DNA of 64,000 bases from Kutzneria kofuensis (GTDB lineage: Bacteria > Actinomycetota > Actinomycetes > Mycobacteriales > Pseudonocardiaceae). Positions 7,384 through 14,925 of this stretch are shown here, piece by piece. The notes beneath the pieces are model-generated. The model ran no database searches. It was not told where the DNA came from and was given only the letters and a program-made list of their open reading frames with translations. The stretch spans positions 7,070,038-7,134,037 of the forward strand of contig NZ_JACHIR010000001.1 of assembly GCF_014203355.1 (NCBI RefSeq). The letters are read 5' to 3'. The translations under genes were made by a program, and so were the position numbers. The number at the start of each line of letters is the position of its first letter. The stretch's first letter is position 1.

Positions 7384-8033
7384 TCCGACAGGCCCTTCGC
7401 GGGGTCGGGGGCGACCTGCGGCGCGGGTTCGGGGTCGGTCGCGGGCCGGGGACCGACGCCGGCGGCCAGGACGGCGCTGTTGGGCAGCCGGACAACGCCG
7501 TCGTCGGTCTCCAGCACGACGTACACCAAACCCATCTCCAGCACCATTCCCATGTGCGGCCCGCCCAAGGCCCCGGAGTGCACGACGATCTGGTCGCCGA
7601 TGTTGAACGGCCGCGACACCAGCAGCACGAGACCGGCGAAGAGGTTGCCGAGGGACTGCTGGCAGGCGATGCCGAGGACGACGCCGGTGAGCGCGCCGCC
7701 GACGAGCAGTTGGCCGATGCCGACGTTGAGCATGCCCAGGGCGGTGACGACGGCGACCTGGTAGCCGATGAGGGAGATGCCGAGCCGGATGATGCCGGCG
7801 TGGCTGATGCCGATGTGCGACTGGGTGTGCCGCACGACGACGTTGCCGAGGTTGCGGATGGCCACGACCATGACGGCGACGAAGAGGAACGCCCCGGCGA
7901 CGGACACCGCCTTCTCCCACAGCATGGCCCCGGCGCCGAGCCGCCCGAACATCTCGACGGCGATGACGATCAACGCAGCCAGCGTCCCGGCGCCGATGGC
8001 ACGTTTGGTGTCGGGAAACAGCCGCCTTGTCAT
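7380..8033 (-). CDS. MscS-family small-conductance mechanosensitive channel
   Basis: A 217-residue inner-membrane channel. Three to four hydrophobic segments (about 12-30, 42-60, 85-105, 115-140) are followed by the MscS pore/beta signature VLGIACQQSLGNLFAGL and SRPFNIGDQIVV. The cytoplasmic portion after the beta domain is short, ending in a proline-rich tail (EPAPQVAPDPAKG), so this is a compact MscS homologue lacking most of the vestibule. It probably relieves osmotic stress. It is co-transcribed with the uridine-kinase-like gene through a 4-nt overlap. Confidence 0.9.
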   Translation of the reverse strand: MTRRLFPDTKRAIGAGTLAALIVIAVEMFGRLGAGAMLWEKAVSVAGAFLFVAVMVVAIRNLGNVVVRHTQSHIGISHAGIIRLGISLIGYQVAVVTALGMLNVGIGQLLVGGALTGVVLGIACQQSLGNLFAGLVLLVSRPFNIGDQIVVHSGALGGPHMGMVLEMGLVYVVLETDDGVVRLPNSAVLAAGVGPRPATDPEPAPQVAPDPAKGLSE

Positions 8034-8071
8034 GTGATCTCCTGCCGCCGAACGAACTCAGCGACAGACTC

Positions 8072-9100
8072 TCACGCCACCGAGCGGGCCTGCTCGATGA
8101 CCTCCAGCACGGCGATGGCCTCCTCGGGCGTGACCGGCACATGGCCCTCGCCGCGCACGGCGTCCCGCGTGAGGGCGTAGAAGTCCTGGTACGCGCCGGG
8201 AACGGAGGTCACGCGGCGCAGCGAGCCGTCGACACCGAGCTGACCGGACAGCGAACTGGGCTCGACGCCCCACTCGGGCCCGCCGGGCCGGTTGCCGGCG
8301 CGCAGGGCGTCCTCCTGCCCGTCCAGCCCGTACTTGGTGAACCCGGCCTTGTCGCCGAGCACCCGCATCCGCGGCCCGAGCTGCGGGGTCAGCGCCCCCA
8401 TCCACAGGTGCGAGCGGACGCCGCTCTTGTGCGTGAGGGCCACGAAGGAGTCGTCGTCGACCTGCACGCCGGCGCGCCGCCGGTCCAGCTCGGCGTACAC
8501 GGACCGAACGGGCCCGAACAGCTGCAGGGCCTGGTCGATGAGGTGCGAGCCGAGGTCGTAGAGCGAGCCGCCGGCCTCGGCGGGGTCGCCGAGCTCCCGC
8601 CAGCCGCCCTTGGGGATGGGCCGCCAGCGCTCGAACCGGGACTCGAAGCGGTGCACGGCGCCGAGCTCGCCGGCGTCGATGAGCTGTCGGACGGTCCGGA
8701 AGTCGTTGTCCCACCGGCGGTTGTGGAACACGGTCAGCGGCAGCCCGAGCTCGCGGGCGTGCTCGGTGAGCTTGCGCGCCTCCTCGGCGGTCGGCGCGAA
8801 CGGCTTGTCCACGACCACGGCGAAGCCTGCGTCGAGGGCCTCGGTGGCCAGCGGCACGTGGGTGCGGTTGGGCGTGGCGACGACGACCAGGTCCAGTTCC
8901 TCGGACCAGAGCTGCTCGGCCCGGTCGAGGACGAGGGCGCCGGGGTGGTCGGCGGCGACCTGGGCCTTGCGCTCCGCGTTGGCGGTCACGACGGCGGACA
9001 GCCGCAGGCCGGGGGTGGCCGCGATCAGCGGGGCGTGGAAGACGGCGCCCGCGATGCCGTAGCCGAGCAGCCCCACCCGCAGATCGGTGCTTGCGTGCAT
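8072..9100 (-). CDS. Gfo/Idh/MocA-family oxidoreductase
   Basis: A 342-residue NAD(P)-dependent sugar-type dehydrogenase. The Rossmann motif LGYGIAG is at residues 12-18, ATPNRTH near 76, and the family lysine in VVVDKPFAP near 97. The C-terminal alpha/beta dimerisation domain includes GGSLYDLGSHLIDQ with the conserved aspartate and histidine. It is divergently transcribed from a ROK regulator across 29 bp, which suggests that the ROK protein controls it and that the substrate is a sugar, inositol or derivative. Confidence 0.92.
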   Translation of the reverse strand: MHASTDLRVGLLGYGIAGAVFHAPLIAATPGLRLSAVVTANAERKAQVAADHPGALVLDRAEQLWSEELDLVVVATPNRTHVPLATEALDAGFAVVVDKPFAPTAEEARKLTEHARELGLPLTVFHNRRWDNDFRTVRQLIDAGELGAVHRFESRFERWRPIPKGGWRELGDPAEAGGSLYDLGSHLIDQALQLFGPVRSVYAELDRRRAGVQVDDDSFVALTHKSGVRSHLWMGALTPQLGPRMRVLGDKAGFTKYGLDGQEDALRAGNRPGGPEWGVEPSSLSGQLGVDGSLRRVTSVPGAYQDFYALTRDAVRGEGHVPVTPEEAIAVLEVIEQARSVA

Positions 9101-9129
9101 GGCCCGAGTTAATCAACACTGTTGCGTAA

Positions 9130-10248
9130 ATGCAAAGCAAACCCGGAGCGAATCTCGGCGCACTGCGCGACCACAACGCCGCCGTCGTGCTCGACCTGAT
9201 CCGTCGACGCGACGGCATCAGCCGCGTCGACCTGGCCAACTGCAGCGGCCTGACCGCGCAGGCGGTGTCCAAAATCGTGACCAGGCTCATAACCGCCGGC
9301 CTGGTCGCCGAGTCGGGCCAGCTTGCCCCTACGGTCGGCCGCCCGACGACCCTGCTGCGACTGGTGCCGCACGCCCGGCACGCCATCGGCGTCCACATCG
9401 ATCGCGACGAGCTGCGCCTGGTGCTGATCGACCTGGCCGGCCGGGTGATCGCCGCCGACCACCGGCCGGGCCTGGTCGGCTCGATCGGCGAGCTGGCCGA
9501 GCCGATCCGGAAGCTGGCGTCCACAGTGGACCCCGCCACGCTGGCCGGCGTCGGCGTCGGCTGCCCCGGCCCCCTCGACCACCGCAGCGGCGTGCTGCAT
9601 CACGCGAATCGCTTGCCTGGTTGGGAAAACGCCGAACTCGGTCCGATGTTGACGGCCGCCATCGGCCTGCCGGTGATCGTCGACAAGGACACCAACGCGG
9701 CGGTGCTCGCGGAGCTGTGGACCACGGACCTGCCGAGCCAGATGGCGATGATCTACGTGGGCACCGGCATCGGCGCGGGACTGGTGCTGGACGGCCGCGT
9801 CTACCGCGGCGGACGGACCAACGCCGGCGAGTTCGGCCACACGGTCATGGCGCTCGACGGGCCGCCGTGCGTGTGCGGGCGGCGCGGCTGCCTGGAGGCG
9901 CTGTGCGGGCCGGCGGCGGTGGTGGCGAAGGCGGCGGGTGAGCCGGTGCCGGAGTCCCTGGTGCTCACCCGCTTCGCACAGCTCGACCACGCCGAGGTCG
10001 CCTGGGCCGGCGACATTCTCGGCGTGGCCGTGATGGACCTGGTGAACCTGCTCGACCTGGACCGCGTAGTACTGGCCGGGCGGGCGGCGCCGGCCTACCT
10101 GGACGGGGTGGGCCGGGCCCTGCTCGGAACGGGGGTCGAGATGACGCTCAGCGGCTGGGGGCCGCAGCTGGTCGCGGTCGGGGCGGCGACGTCACCGCTG
10201 GCCGCGTCGTGGACGGCCACCGACGCGCTCGCGGCTCGACGGGGCTGA
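9130..10248 (+). CDS. ROK-family transcriptional regulator
   Basis: A 372-residue protein with an N-terminal winged helix (residues ~10-75; ISRVDLANCSGLTAQAVSKIV) and a C-terminal ROK sugar-kinase-like fold. Visible are VGVGCPGPLD, DKDTNAAV, the GTGIGAGLV phosphate loop, the AGEFGH histidine, and the zinc motif CVCGRRGCLEALC near 255. It probably represses the divergent Gfo/Idh gene and responds to a sugar. The last ~100 bases overlap a convergent methyltransferase-like gene, a longer overlap than usual. Confidence 0.92.
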   Translation: MQSKPGANLGALRDHNAAVVLDLIRRRDGISRVDLANCSGLTAQAVSKIVTRLITAGLVAESGQLAPTVGRPTTLLRLVPHARHAIGVHIDRDELRLVLIDLAGRVIAADHRPGLVGSIGELAEPIRKLASTVDPATLAGVGVGCPGPLDHRSGVLHHANRLPGWENAELGPMLTAAIGLPVIVDKDTNAAVLAELWTTDLPSQMAMIYVGTGIGAGLVLDGRVYRGGRTNAGEFGHTVMALDGPPCVCGRRGCLEALCGPAAVVAKAAGEPVPESLVLTRFAQLDHAEVAWAGDILGVAVMDLVNLLDLDRVVLAGRAAPAYLDGVGRALLGTGVEMTLSGWGPQLVAVGAATSPLAASWTATDALAARRG

Positions 10249-11062
10249 ACCGGGTGCTGGCCGACGCCGACAGCTGCCACCGGTGCGGCAGCCACAGCGG
10301 ATGGCTGACCAGGTCGTCCAGCTGGAAGCCGCACTGCCACTGGGTGAACTGCGGCCGGTCCAGGGTCTTGTCCCACTGCGTCGCCTGCGCCAGCAGCAGG
10401 TTCACCACGGCCAGCGCGGTGTTGCTGTCGCCGACCGCCATGATCGAGCCGTCGGTCTGGATCCAGGCCGTGCCGTGGGCGGGCTCGTGCTTGGCCAGGC
10501 AGCCGCGGGCCGGGTCGAAGTCCGGGTCGTCCAGCTCGGCACGGGTGATGCGCGCGTCCCGGGCCGCCAGGAAGAACCAGAGGTCCTGGTAGTTGTCCTC
10601 GTTGAGGTCCAGGTGGCCGCCGGGTACTCGGTAGGTGGCCGGGCCGCGCAGCACGCGATGCGGGTCGTGGAACAGCGCGTCCGGGCGCAGCGGGCCGGTG
10701 GCGGGCGGGAAGTCGCCCCACAGCACCGGGCGGGCGTGCGGGCCGGCGGCGCGCTTGGTGACGGCGAGCACCGGGTGCATGCCGCCGTGGGCCACCGGGG
10801 CGTAGATGACGCCGCCCGGGGCCAGCTGGTCGAGCCAGTGCGGCGAGATGCCGGCCACCCCCGCGGTGACCACGATGCGGTCGTACGGGGCGCCCGTGGG
10901 GTCGCCGAAGTAGGCCGCGTCGCCGGCGACGGTCGTGACCTCGTCCGGATCAAGCAGACGATCACCGACCGCGACCTGCAATACGCGCTGACCAGCACTG
11001 ATATCCACCGCGGCGAGGAACTCGTCGGTGGCAGGGCAAGCAGTGTTCTGCTGTTTGATCAT
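10148..11062 (-). CDS. Protein-L-isoaspartate methyltransferase-like protein, cofactor site lost
   Basis: A 304-residue protein starting at ATG 11062 (MIKQQNT). The middle matches PCMT-type methyltransferases: VAGDAAYFGDPTGAPYDRIVVTAG, WLDQLAPGGVIYAPV, then the extended C-terminal domain seen in actinobacterial versions. However, VLQVAVGDRL runs almost straight into VTTVAGD. The glycine-rich SAM motif and the next ~40 residues of the Rossmann half are absent, so SAM binding is unlikely. The C-terminal ~30 residues are low-complexity and antisense to the ROK gene, suggesting that the original stop was lost. Possibly a decaying gene. Confidence 0.7.
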   Translation of the reverse strand: MIKQQNTACPATDEFLAAVDISAGQRVLQVAVGDRLLDPDEVTTVAGDAAYFGDPTGAPYDRIVVTAGVAGISPHWLDQLAPGGVIYAPVAHGGMHPVLAVTKRAAGPHARPVLWGDFPPATGPLRPDALFHDPHRVLRGPATYRVPGGHLDLNEDNYQDLWFFLAARDARITRAELDDPDFDPARGCLAKHEPAHGTAWIQTDGSIMAVGDSNTALAVVNLLLAQATQWDKTLDRPQFTQWQCGFQLDDLVSHPLWLPHRWQLSASASTRFSPVEPRARRWPSTTRPAVTSPPRPRPAAAPSR

Positions 11063-11215
11063 GTGAGGCGTACCCCCGAGTGGGTTTCCACTCAAACAGT
11101 GTGCCAGACGGGCCAATACCCGCGAGCCGGTCGACGGCAGTCGTGGGCCGTCCCCCATCCTACCTCCAACCTGGGGGAGTATCTCCACAGAGGGTAGTCA
11201 ACGTCATAGTGTCGA

Positions 11216-11833
11216 TCACCTGATCGAAATGAGCGTGCTGAGCACGGTGTGGAAGGCGTCGCTCGCCTGGGCCGCGCTGGTGCCGCCGTGCAGGATCCTC
11301 GTCAGCGTGCCGGCGCGCAGCGCGAGCAGGAACGTGGCCAGCTGTTTGGGCGGCACCGACGCCAGCGCGGAGTCCTCGGGCAGGACCTTCGCCAGAAGTT
11401 CACCGAAGGCTGTGGACGCCTCGTCGTCGTGCTGGTCCAAACGGGTGACGAGGGCGTGGTTGCGCACCGCGTGGATGCGGAACTCCAGGATCACCGTGCT
11501 CAGCGCGCTGTCCTGCTCGTTGAGCTCCAGCAGCTCCCTGGCCAGCGTGTCCGGGCTGATGTCCCTCGCGGCGAGCGCCGCCAGCCGCTCTCTGCGCTGG
11601 GCCGCGTAGTGGTCGAACACCTCCACCACCAGCTCGTCCTTGCTGCTGTAGTTGGAGTAGAACGCGCCGCGCGTATAGCCCGCCCGCGCGCAGATCTCGT
11701 CGATGGACGACGCGTGATAACCACGCTCCGCGAGGACCTCGACCGCCGCACGGAGTAGTCGCGCCTTCGTGTGCACCCGTTTGCGTGGCGCCGTATCCGG
11801 TGCGTGGCTGACGTCACTGTCAGAAAGCCCCAT
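11216..11833 (-). CDS. TetR-family transcriptional regulator
   Basis: A 205-residue repressor. The N-terminal HTH spans about residues 22-68 (ARLLRAAVEVLAERGYHASSI, then CARAGYTRGAFYSNYSSKDEL), followed by a helical ligand domain. ATG 11833 is preferred because a TATCGT box ends 7 nt upstream, typical of a leaderless transcript; ATG 11842 is the alternative. It is divergent from the NADH dehydrogenase gene with an imperfect dyad between them, so it may control that gene and itself. Ligand unknown. Confidence 0.9.
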   Translation of the reverse strand: MGLSDSDVSHAPDTAPRKRVHTKARLLRAAVEVLAERGYHASSIDEICARAGYTRGAFYSNYSSKDELVVEVFDHYAAQRRERLAALAARDISPDTLARELLELNEQDSALSTVILEFRIHAVRNHALVTRLDQHDDEASTAFGELLAKVLPEDSALASVPPKQLATFLLALRAGTLTRILHGGTSAAQASDAFHTVLSTLISIR

Positions 11834-11840
11834 GGCTGAC

Positions 11841-11846
11841 ACGATA
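11841..11846 (-). promoter_or_regulatory. Putative -10 box for leaderless TetR transcript
   Basis: TATCGT on the minus strand, separated by 7 nt from ATG 11833. No Shine-Dalgarno sequence lies between them. No clear -35 box. Confidence 0.35.
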
Positions 11847-11855
11847 CAGCTCTAC

Positions 11856-11879
11856 ACTCAGTACGTCGGTGCATTCAGT
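11856..11879. promoter_or_regulatory. Imperfect dyad, possible TetR operator
   Basis: Half-sites ACTCAGTACG and TGCATTCAGT are separated by 4 nt (6 of 10 positions symmetric). It lies between the divergent TetR and NADH-dehydrogenase genes. Tentative. Confidence 0.3.
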
Positions 11880-11912
11880 GCATTGGTGTATCCAACCCGG
11901 AGGGGATTGGCC

Positions 11913-13268
11913 GTGGCCAGCAGGAAGCAGCCCGCTCGAATCGTCGTGCTCGGTGGAGGCTACGTCGGCCTCTACACCGCGCTGCGTCTTCAGAAGAAGC
12001 TGCGCTCCAACGAGGCGTCCGTGACGGTGATCGACCCGCAGCCGCACATGACGTACCAGCCGTTCCTGCCGGAGGCGGCCGCCGGCTCCATCGAGCCCCG
12101 CCACGTCACCGTCCCGCTGCGCCGCACCCTCGACCGCTGCCACGTGCGCACCGCGCGCGTCACCGCCGTCGACGCCGACCGCAAGATCGTCACCGTCAAG
12201 ACCGAGAGCGGCTCGATCGACGAGATCCCGTACGACACCCTCGTCGTCGCCCTCGGCGCGGTCACCCGCCTGCTGCCGATCCCGGGCCTGGCCGAGCACG
12301 GCATCGGCCTGAAGACCATCGGCGAGGCCGTGTACCTGCGCAACCACGTGCTGTCGCGGCTGGACCTGGCGGCCAGCACCACCGACGCCGCCACCCGCCG
12401 CAAGCTGCTCACCTTCACCGTCATCGGCGGCGGCTTCGCCGGCGTCGAGGCCCTGGGCGAGCTCGAGGACATGGCCCGCTCGGCGCTGAAGTACTACTCG
12501 ACGATCGAGGCCAACGACATGCGCTGGGTGCTGGTCGAGGCCGCGCCGCGCATCCTGCCCGAGGTCCGCGAGAGCCTCGGCGTGTACACGGTGGACAAGC
12601 TGCGCCAGCGTGGCATCGAGGTCTACCTCAAGACCTTCGCGCAGAGCGTCGAGAACGGCCACGTCGTGCTGTCCGACGGCACCGAGTACGACAGCGACAC
12701 GATCATCTGGACCGCGGGCGTCACCGCCAACCCGGTGCTCGCCGACGCCGGCCTGCCGCTGGACCAGCGCAAGCGGGTCGTCGCCAACGCCGCCATGCAG
12801 GTGCAGGGCCACGAGGGCGTCATCTGGGCGGCCGGCGACTGCGCCGCCGTGCCGGACTTGTCCAAGCGGGACAAGGACCCGGAGGCCACCTGCCCGCCCA
12901 ACGCGCAGCACGCCGTGCGCCAGGCCAAGGTGCTCGCCGACAACATCCTCGCGTCGCTGCGGGACAAGAAGGTCACCGACTACTTCCACAAGAACGTCGG
13001 CGCGGTCGCCAGCCTGGGCCTGCACAAGGGTGTCGCGGACGTCTACAACACCAAGGGCAAGGGCTGGGCCGCCTGGGCCGCGCACCGCGCGTACCACGTG
13101 GCCAAGATGCCGACCTTCAACCGCAAGGTGCGCATCCTGTTCGGCTGGATCGGCAGCGGCCTGCTCGGCCGTGAGGTCGTCTCCATGGTGCACGTGGCCG
13201 AGCCCCGCGCCCTGGACGCCGGCCAGATCAGCAACATGCTGAGCCGCCAGGACTTCGCCAAGAAGTAA
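11913..13268 (+). CDS. ndh: Type II NADH dehydrogenase (FAD-dependent)
   Basis: A 451-residue non-proton-pumping NADH:quinone oxidoreductase. The N-terminal FAD-binding GGGYVGLYTAL is near residue 14, the NAD(H)-binding GGGFAGVE lies around 171, and the second flavin motif VIWAAGDCAAV around 310. The C-terminal KGVADVYNTKGKG/AAWAAHRAYH segment is the membrane-associating region. GTG 11913 is chosen because GGAGG sits 9 nt upstream. The frame stays open further 5' but that part overlaps the divergent regulator. It feeds electrons to menaquinone at the membrane. A strong terminator follows. Confidence 0.92.
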   Translation: MASRKQPARIVVLGGGYVGLYTALRLQKKLRSNEASVTVIDPQPHMTYQPFLPEAAAGSIEPRHVTVPLRRTLDRCHVRTARVTAVDADRKIVTVKTESGSIDEIPYDTLVVALGAVTRLLPIPGLAEHGIGLKTIGEAVYLRNHVLSRLDLAASTTDAATRRKLLTFTVIGGGFAGVEALGELEDMARSALKYYSTIEANDMRWVLVEAAPRILPEVRESLGVYTVDKLRQRGIEVYLKTFAQSVENGHVVLSDGTEYDSDTIIWTAGVTANPVLADAGLPLDQRKRVVANAAMQVQGHEGVIWAAGDCAAVPDLSKRDKDPEATCPPNAQHAVRQAKVLADNILASLRDKKVTDYFHKNVGAVASLGLHKGVADVYNTKGKGWAAWAAHRAYHVAKMPTFNRKVRILFGWIGSGLLGREVVSMVHVAEPRALDAGQISNMLSRQDFAKK

Positions 13269-13284
13269 CGCAGTTCGACGCCGA

Positions 13285-13323
13285 CAGCCCCTCACCGCTG
13301 ACCTGCGGTGAGGGGCTGTTTAC
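13285..13323 (+). terminator. Intrinsic terminator after ndh
   Basis: Perfect 14-bp stem CAGCCCCTCACCGC / GCGGTGAGGGGCTG (13285-13298 and 13305-13318) with a 6-nt loop, followed by TTTA. Confidence 0.9.
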
Positions 13324-13463
13324 GGTGTGCACTATCGGGAATATTCGGACAGCGTGTGGCGCTGGCCGTGACATGATGGTGGTCTCAGTCCTTTTGCTGT
13401 GACCGCTGCCAGCGCCGAGAGCTGCCATCAACGCGGACGCTGCCGACGGGGGGATAACCGCTC

Positions 13464-14885
13464 ATGACACACACTGTTCCGACTGCGCGCGCGGAGGACA
13501 CCGGCGCGCCCGCCAGATCCTGGCTGCTGATCGGGATTCTGGTGATGTCCGCGTTCGTGATGATCCTCAACGAGACCATCCTGAGCGTCGCGTTGCGCGA
13601 CCTGACGATCGACCTGCGCATCCCGACGACCACGGCGCAGTGGCTGACCAGTGGCTTCCTGCTGACGATGGCGGTGGTCATCCCGACCACCGGCTTCATG
13701 CTCGAACGGCTGACGCCGCGCCAGGTGTTCCTGGTGTCACTGGCGGCGTTCAGCCTCGGCACGCTGCTGTGCGCGGTGGCGCAGGGCTTCCCGATGCTGC
13801 TGATCGGCCGGGTGGTGCAGGCCTGCGGCACGGCGGTGATGCTGCCGCTGCTGATGACCACGGTGATGAAGCTGGTGCCGGCGGAGCGCCGCGGCGCGAC
13901 GATGGGCACGATCACGATCGTCATCGCGGTGGCCCCGGCCATCGGCCCGACGATCGGCGGGGCGGTGCTGTCCTCGCTGGGCTGGCGCTGGATGTTCGGC
14001 ATCGTGCTGCCGCTGGCGGTCGCCGCCCTGGTGGCCGGCGCCGTCCTGATCAAGCTGGACAGCGACACCCGGTCGGTGCCGCTGGACATCCCGTCGGTGA
14101 TCCTGTCGGCGTTCGGTTTCGGCGGCGTGCTGTTCGGCCTGTCCGGCAGCGGCGACCCGTCGAGCCAGCCGCTGCCGCCGTGGCTGTCGATCGTGATCGG
14201 CGTGGTCGCGCTGGTGCTGTTCACGTGGCGCCAGCTCCGGCTGCAGCGCGAGGACCGGGCGCTGCTGGACCTGCGGCCGTTCACGCACCGCAGCTTCGTC
14301 GTCGCCCTGGTCCTGACCAGCGTGCTGTTCATGTGCCTGATCGGGGCCGGCGCGATCCTGCTGCCGCTGTACCTGCAGACCGTGTTGCACCAGAGCACCT
14401 TCGTCACCGGCCTGGCCGTGCTGCCCGGCGGCCTGGTGCTGGGCCTGCTCGGCCGTCCGGTCGGCGCGCTGTTCGACAAGATCGGCGCGCGGCCGCTGGT
14501 GATCCCGGGCGCGATCGCGATGGCGATCTCGCTGTGGCTGTTCGCCGCGCTCGGCCCGTCCTCGCCGCTGATCGCGGTCATCGGCATCCACGTGCTGCTG
14601 ATGGGCGGCCTGGGCCTGATGATGACGCCGCTGTTCACGGACGGCTTGAACGACCTGCCGGAGAACCTGTACTCCCACGGCAGCGCGATCATGTCGACGT
14701 TGCAGCAGGTCATGGGCGCGCTGGGCACGACGCTGTTCGTCGCCGTGGCCACGCTGGCCACCGTCGGCAACGCCGCCGGACCCGACGCGGCAGGCCTGCG
14801 GGCCGCGTTCATCGTGGCCGGCTGCCTCGGCGTGATCGGCGCGGTCGGCTCGCTGTTCGTGCGGAAACGCCAGGTAGAGGCGTGA
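13464..14885 (+). CDS. DHA2-family MFS drug:proton antiporter
   Basis: A 473-residue membrane transporter with about 14 hydrophobic segments, as in EmrB/QacA exporters. Motif A-like and motif C-like segments are visible (GFMLERLTPRQVF near 75; VVMAPAIGPTIGG-like VAVAPAIGPTIGG near 155). The N-terminus is a short hydrophilic leader and the C-terminus ends soon after the last helix. GGGGG lies 9-13 nt upstream of ATG 13464. It is a monocistronic efflux pump with terminators on both sides; its substrate and regulator are not evident nearby. Confidence 0.9.
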   Translation: MTHTVPTARAEDTGAPARSWLLIGILVMSAFVMILNETILSVALRDLTIDLRIPTTTAQWLTSGFLLTMAVVIPTTGFMLERLTPRQVFLVSLAAFSLGTLLCAVAQGFPMLLIGRVVQACGTAVMLPLLMTTVMKLVPAERRGATMGTITIVIAVAPAIGPTIGGAVLSSLGWRWMFGIVLPLAVAALVAGAVLIKLDSDTRSVPLDIPSVILSAFGFGGVLFGLSGSGDPSSQPLPPWLSIVIGVVALVLFTWRQLRLQREDRALLDLRPFTHRSFVVALVLTSVLFMCLIGAGAILLPLYLQTVLHQSTFVTGLAVLPGGLVLGLLGRPVGALFDKIGARPLVIPGAIAMAISLWLFAALGPSSPLIAVIGIHVLLMGGLGLMMTPLFTDGLNDLPENLYSHGSAIMSTLQQVMGALGTTLFVAVATLATVGNAAGPDAAGLRAAFIVAGCLGVIGAVGSLFVRKRQVEA

Positions 14886-14887
14886 GA

Positions 14888-14925
14888 GAGCGACCCCCGC
14901 CCCATCGGCGGGGGTCGCTCCGTTT
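14888..14925. terminator. Terminator between convergent genes
   Basis: Perfect 14-bp stem GAGCGACCCCCGCC / GGCGGGGGTCGCTC (14888-14901, 14907-14920) with a 5-nt loop and a CGTTT tail. It serves the efflux pump and possibly the convergent glycosidase. Confidence 0.88.
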
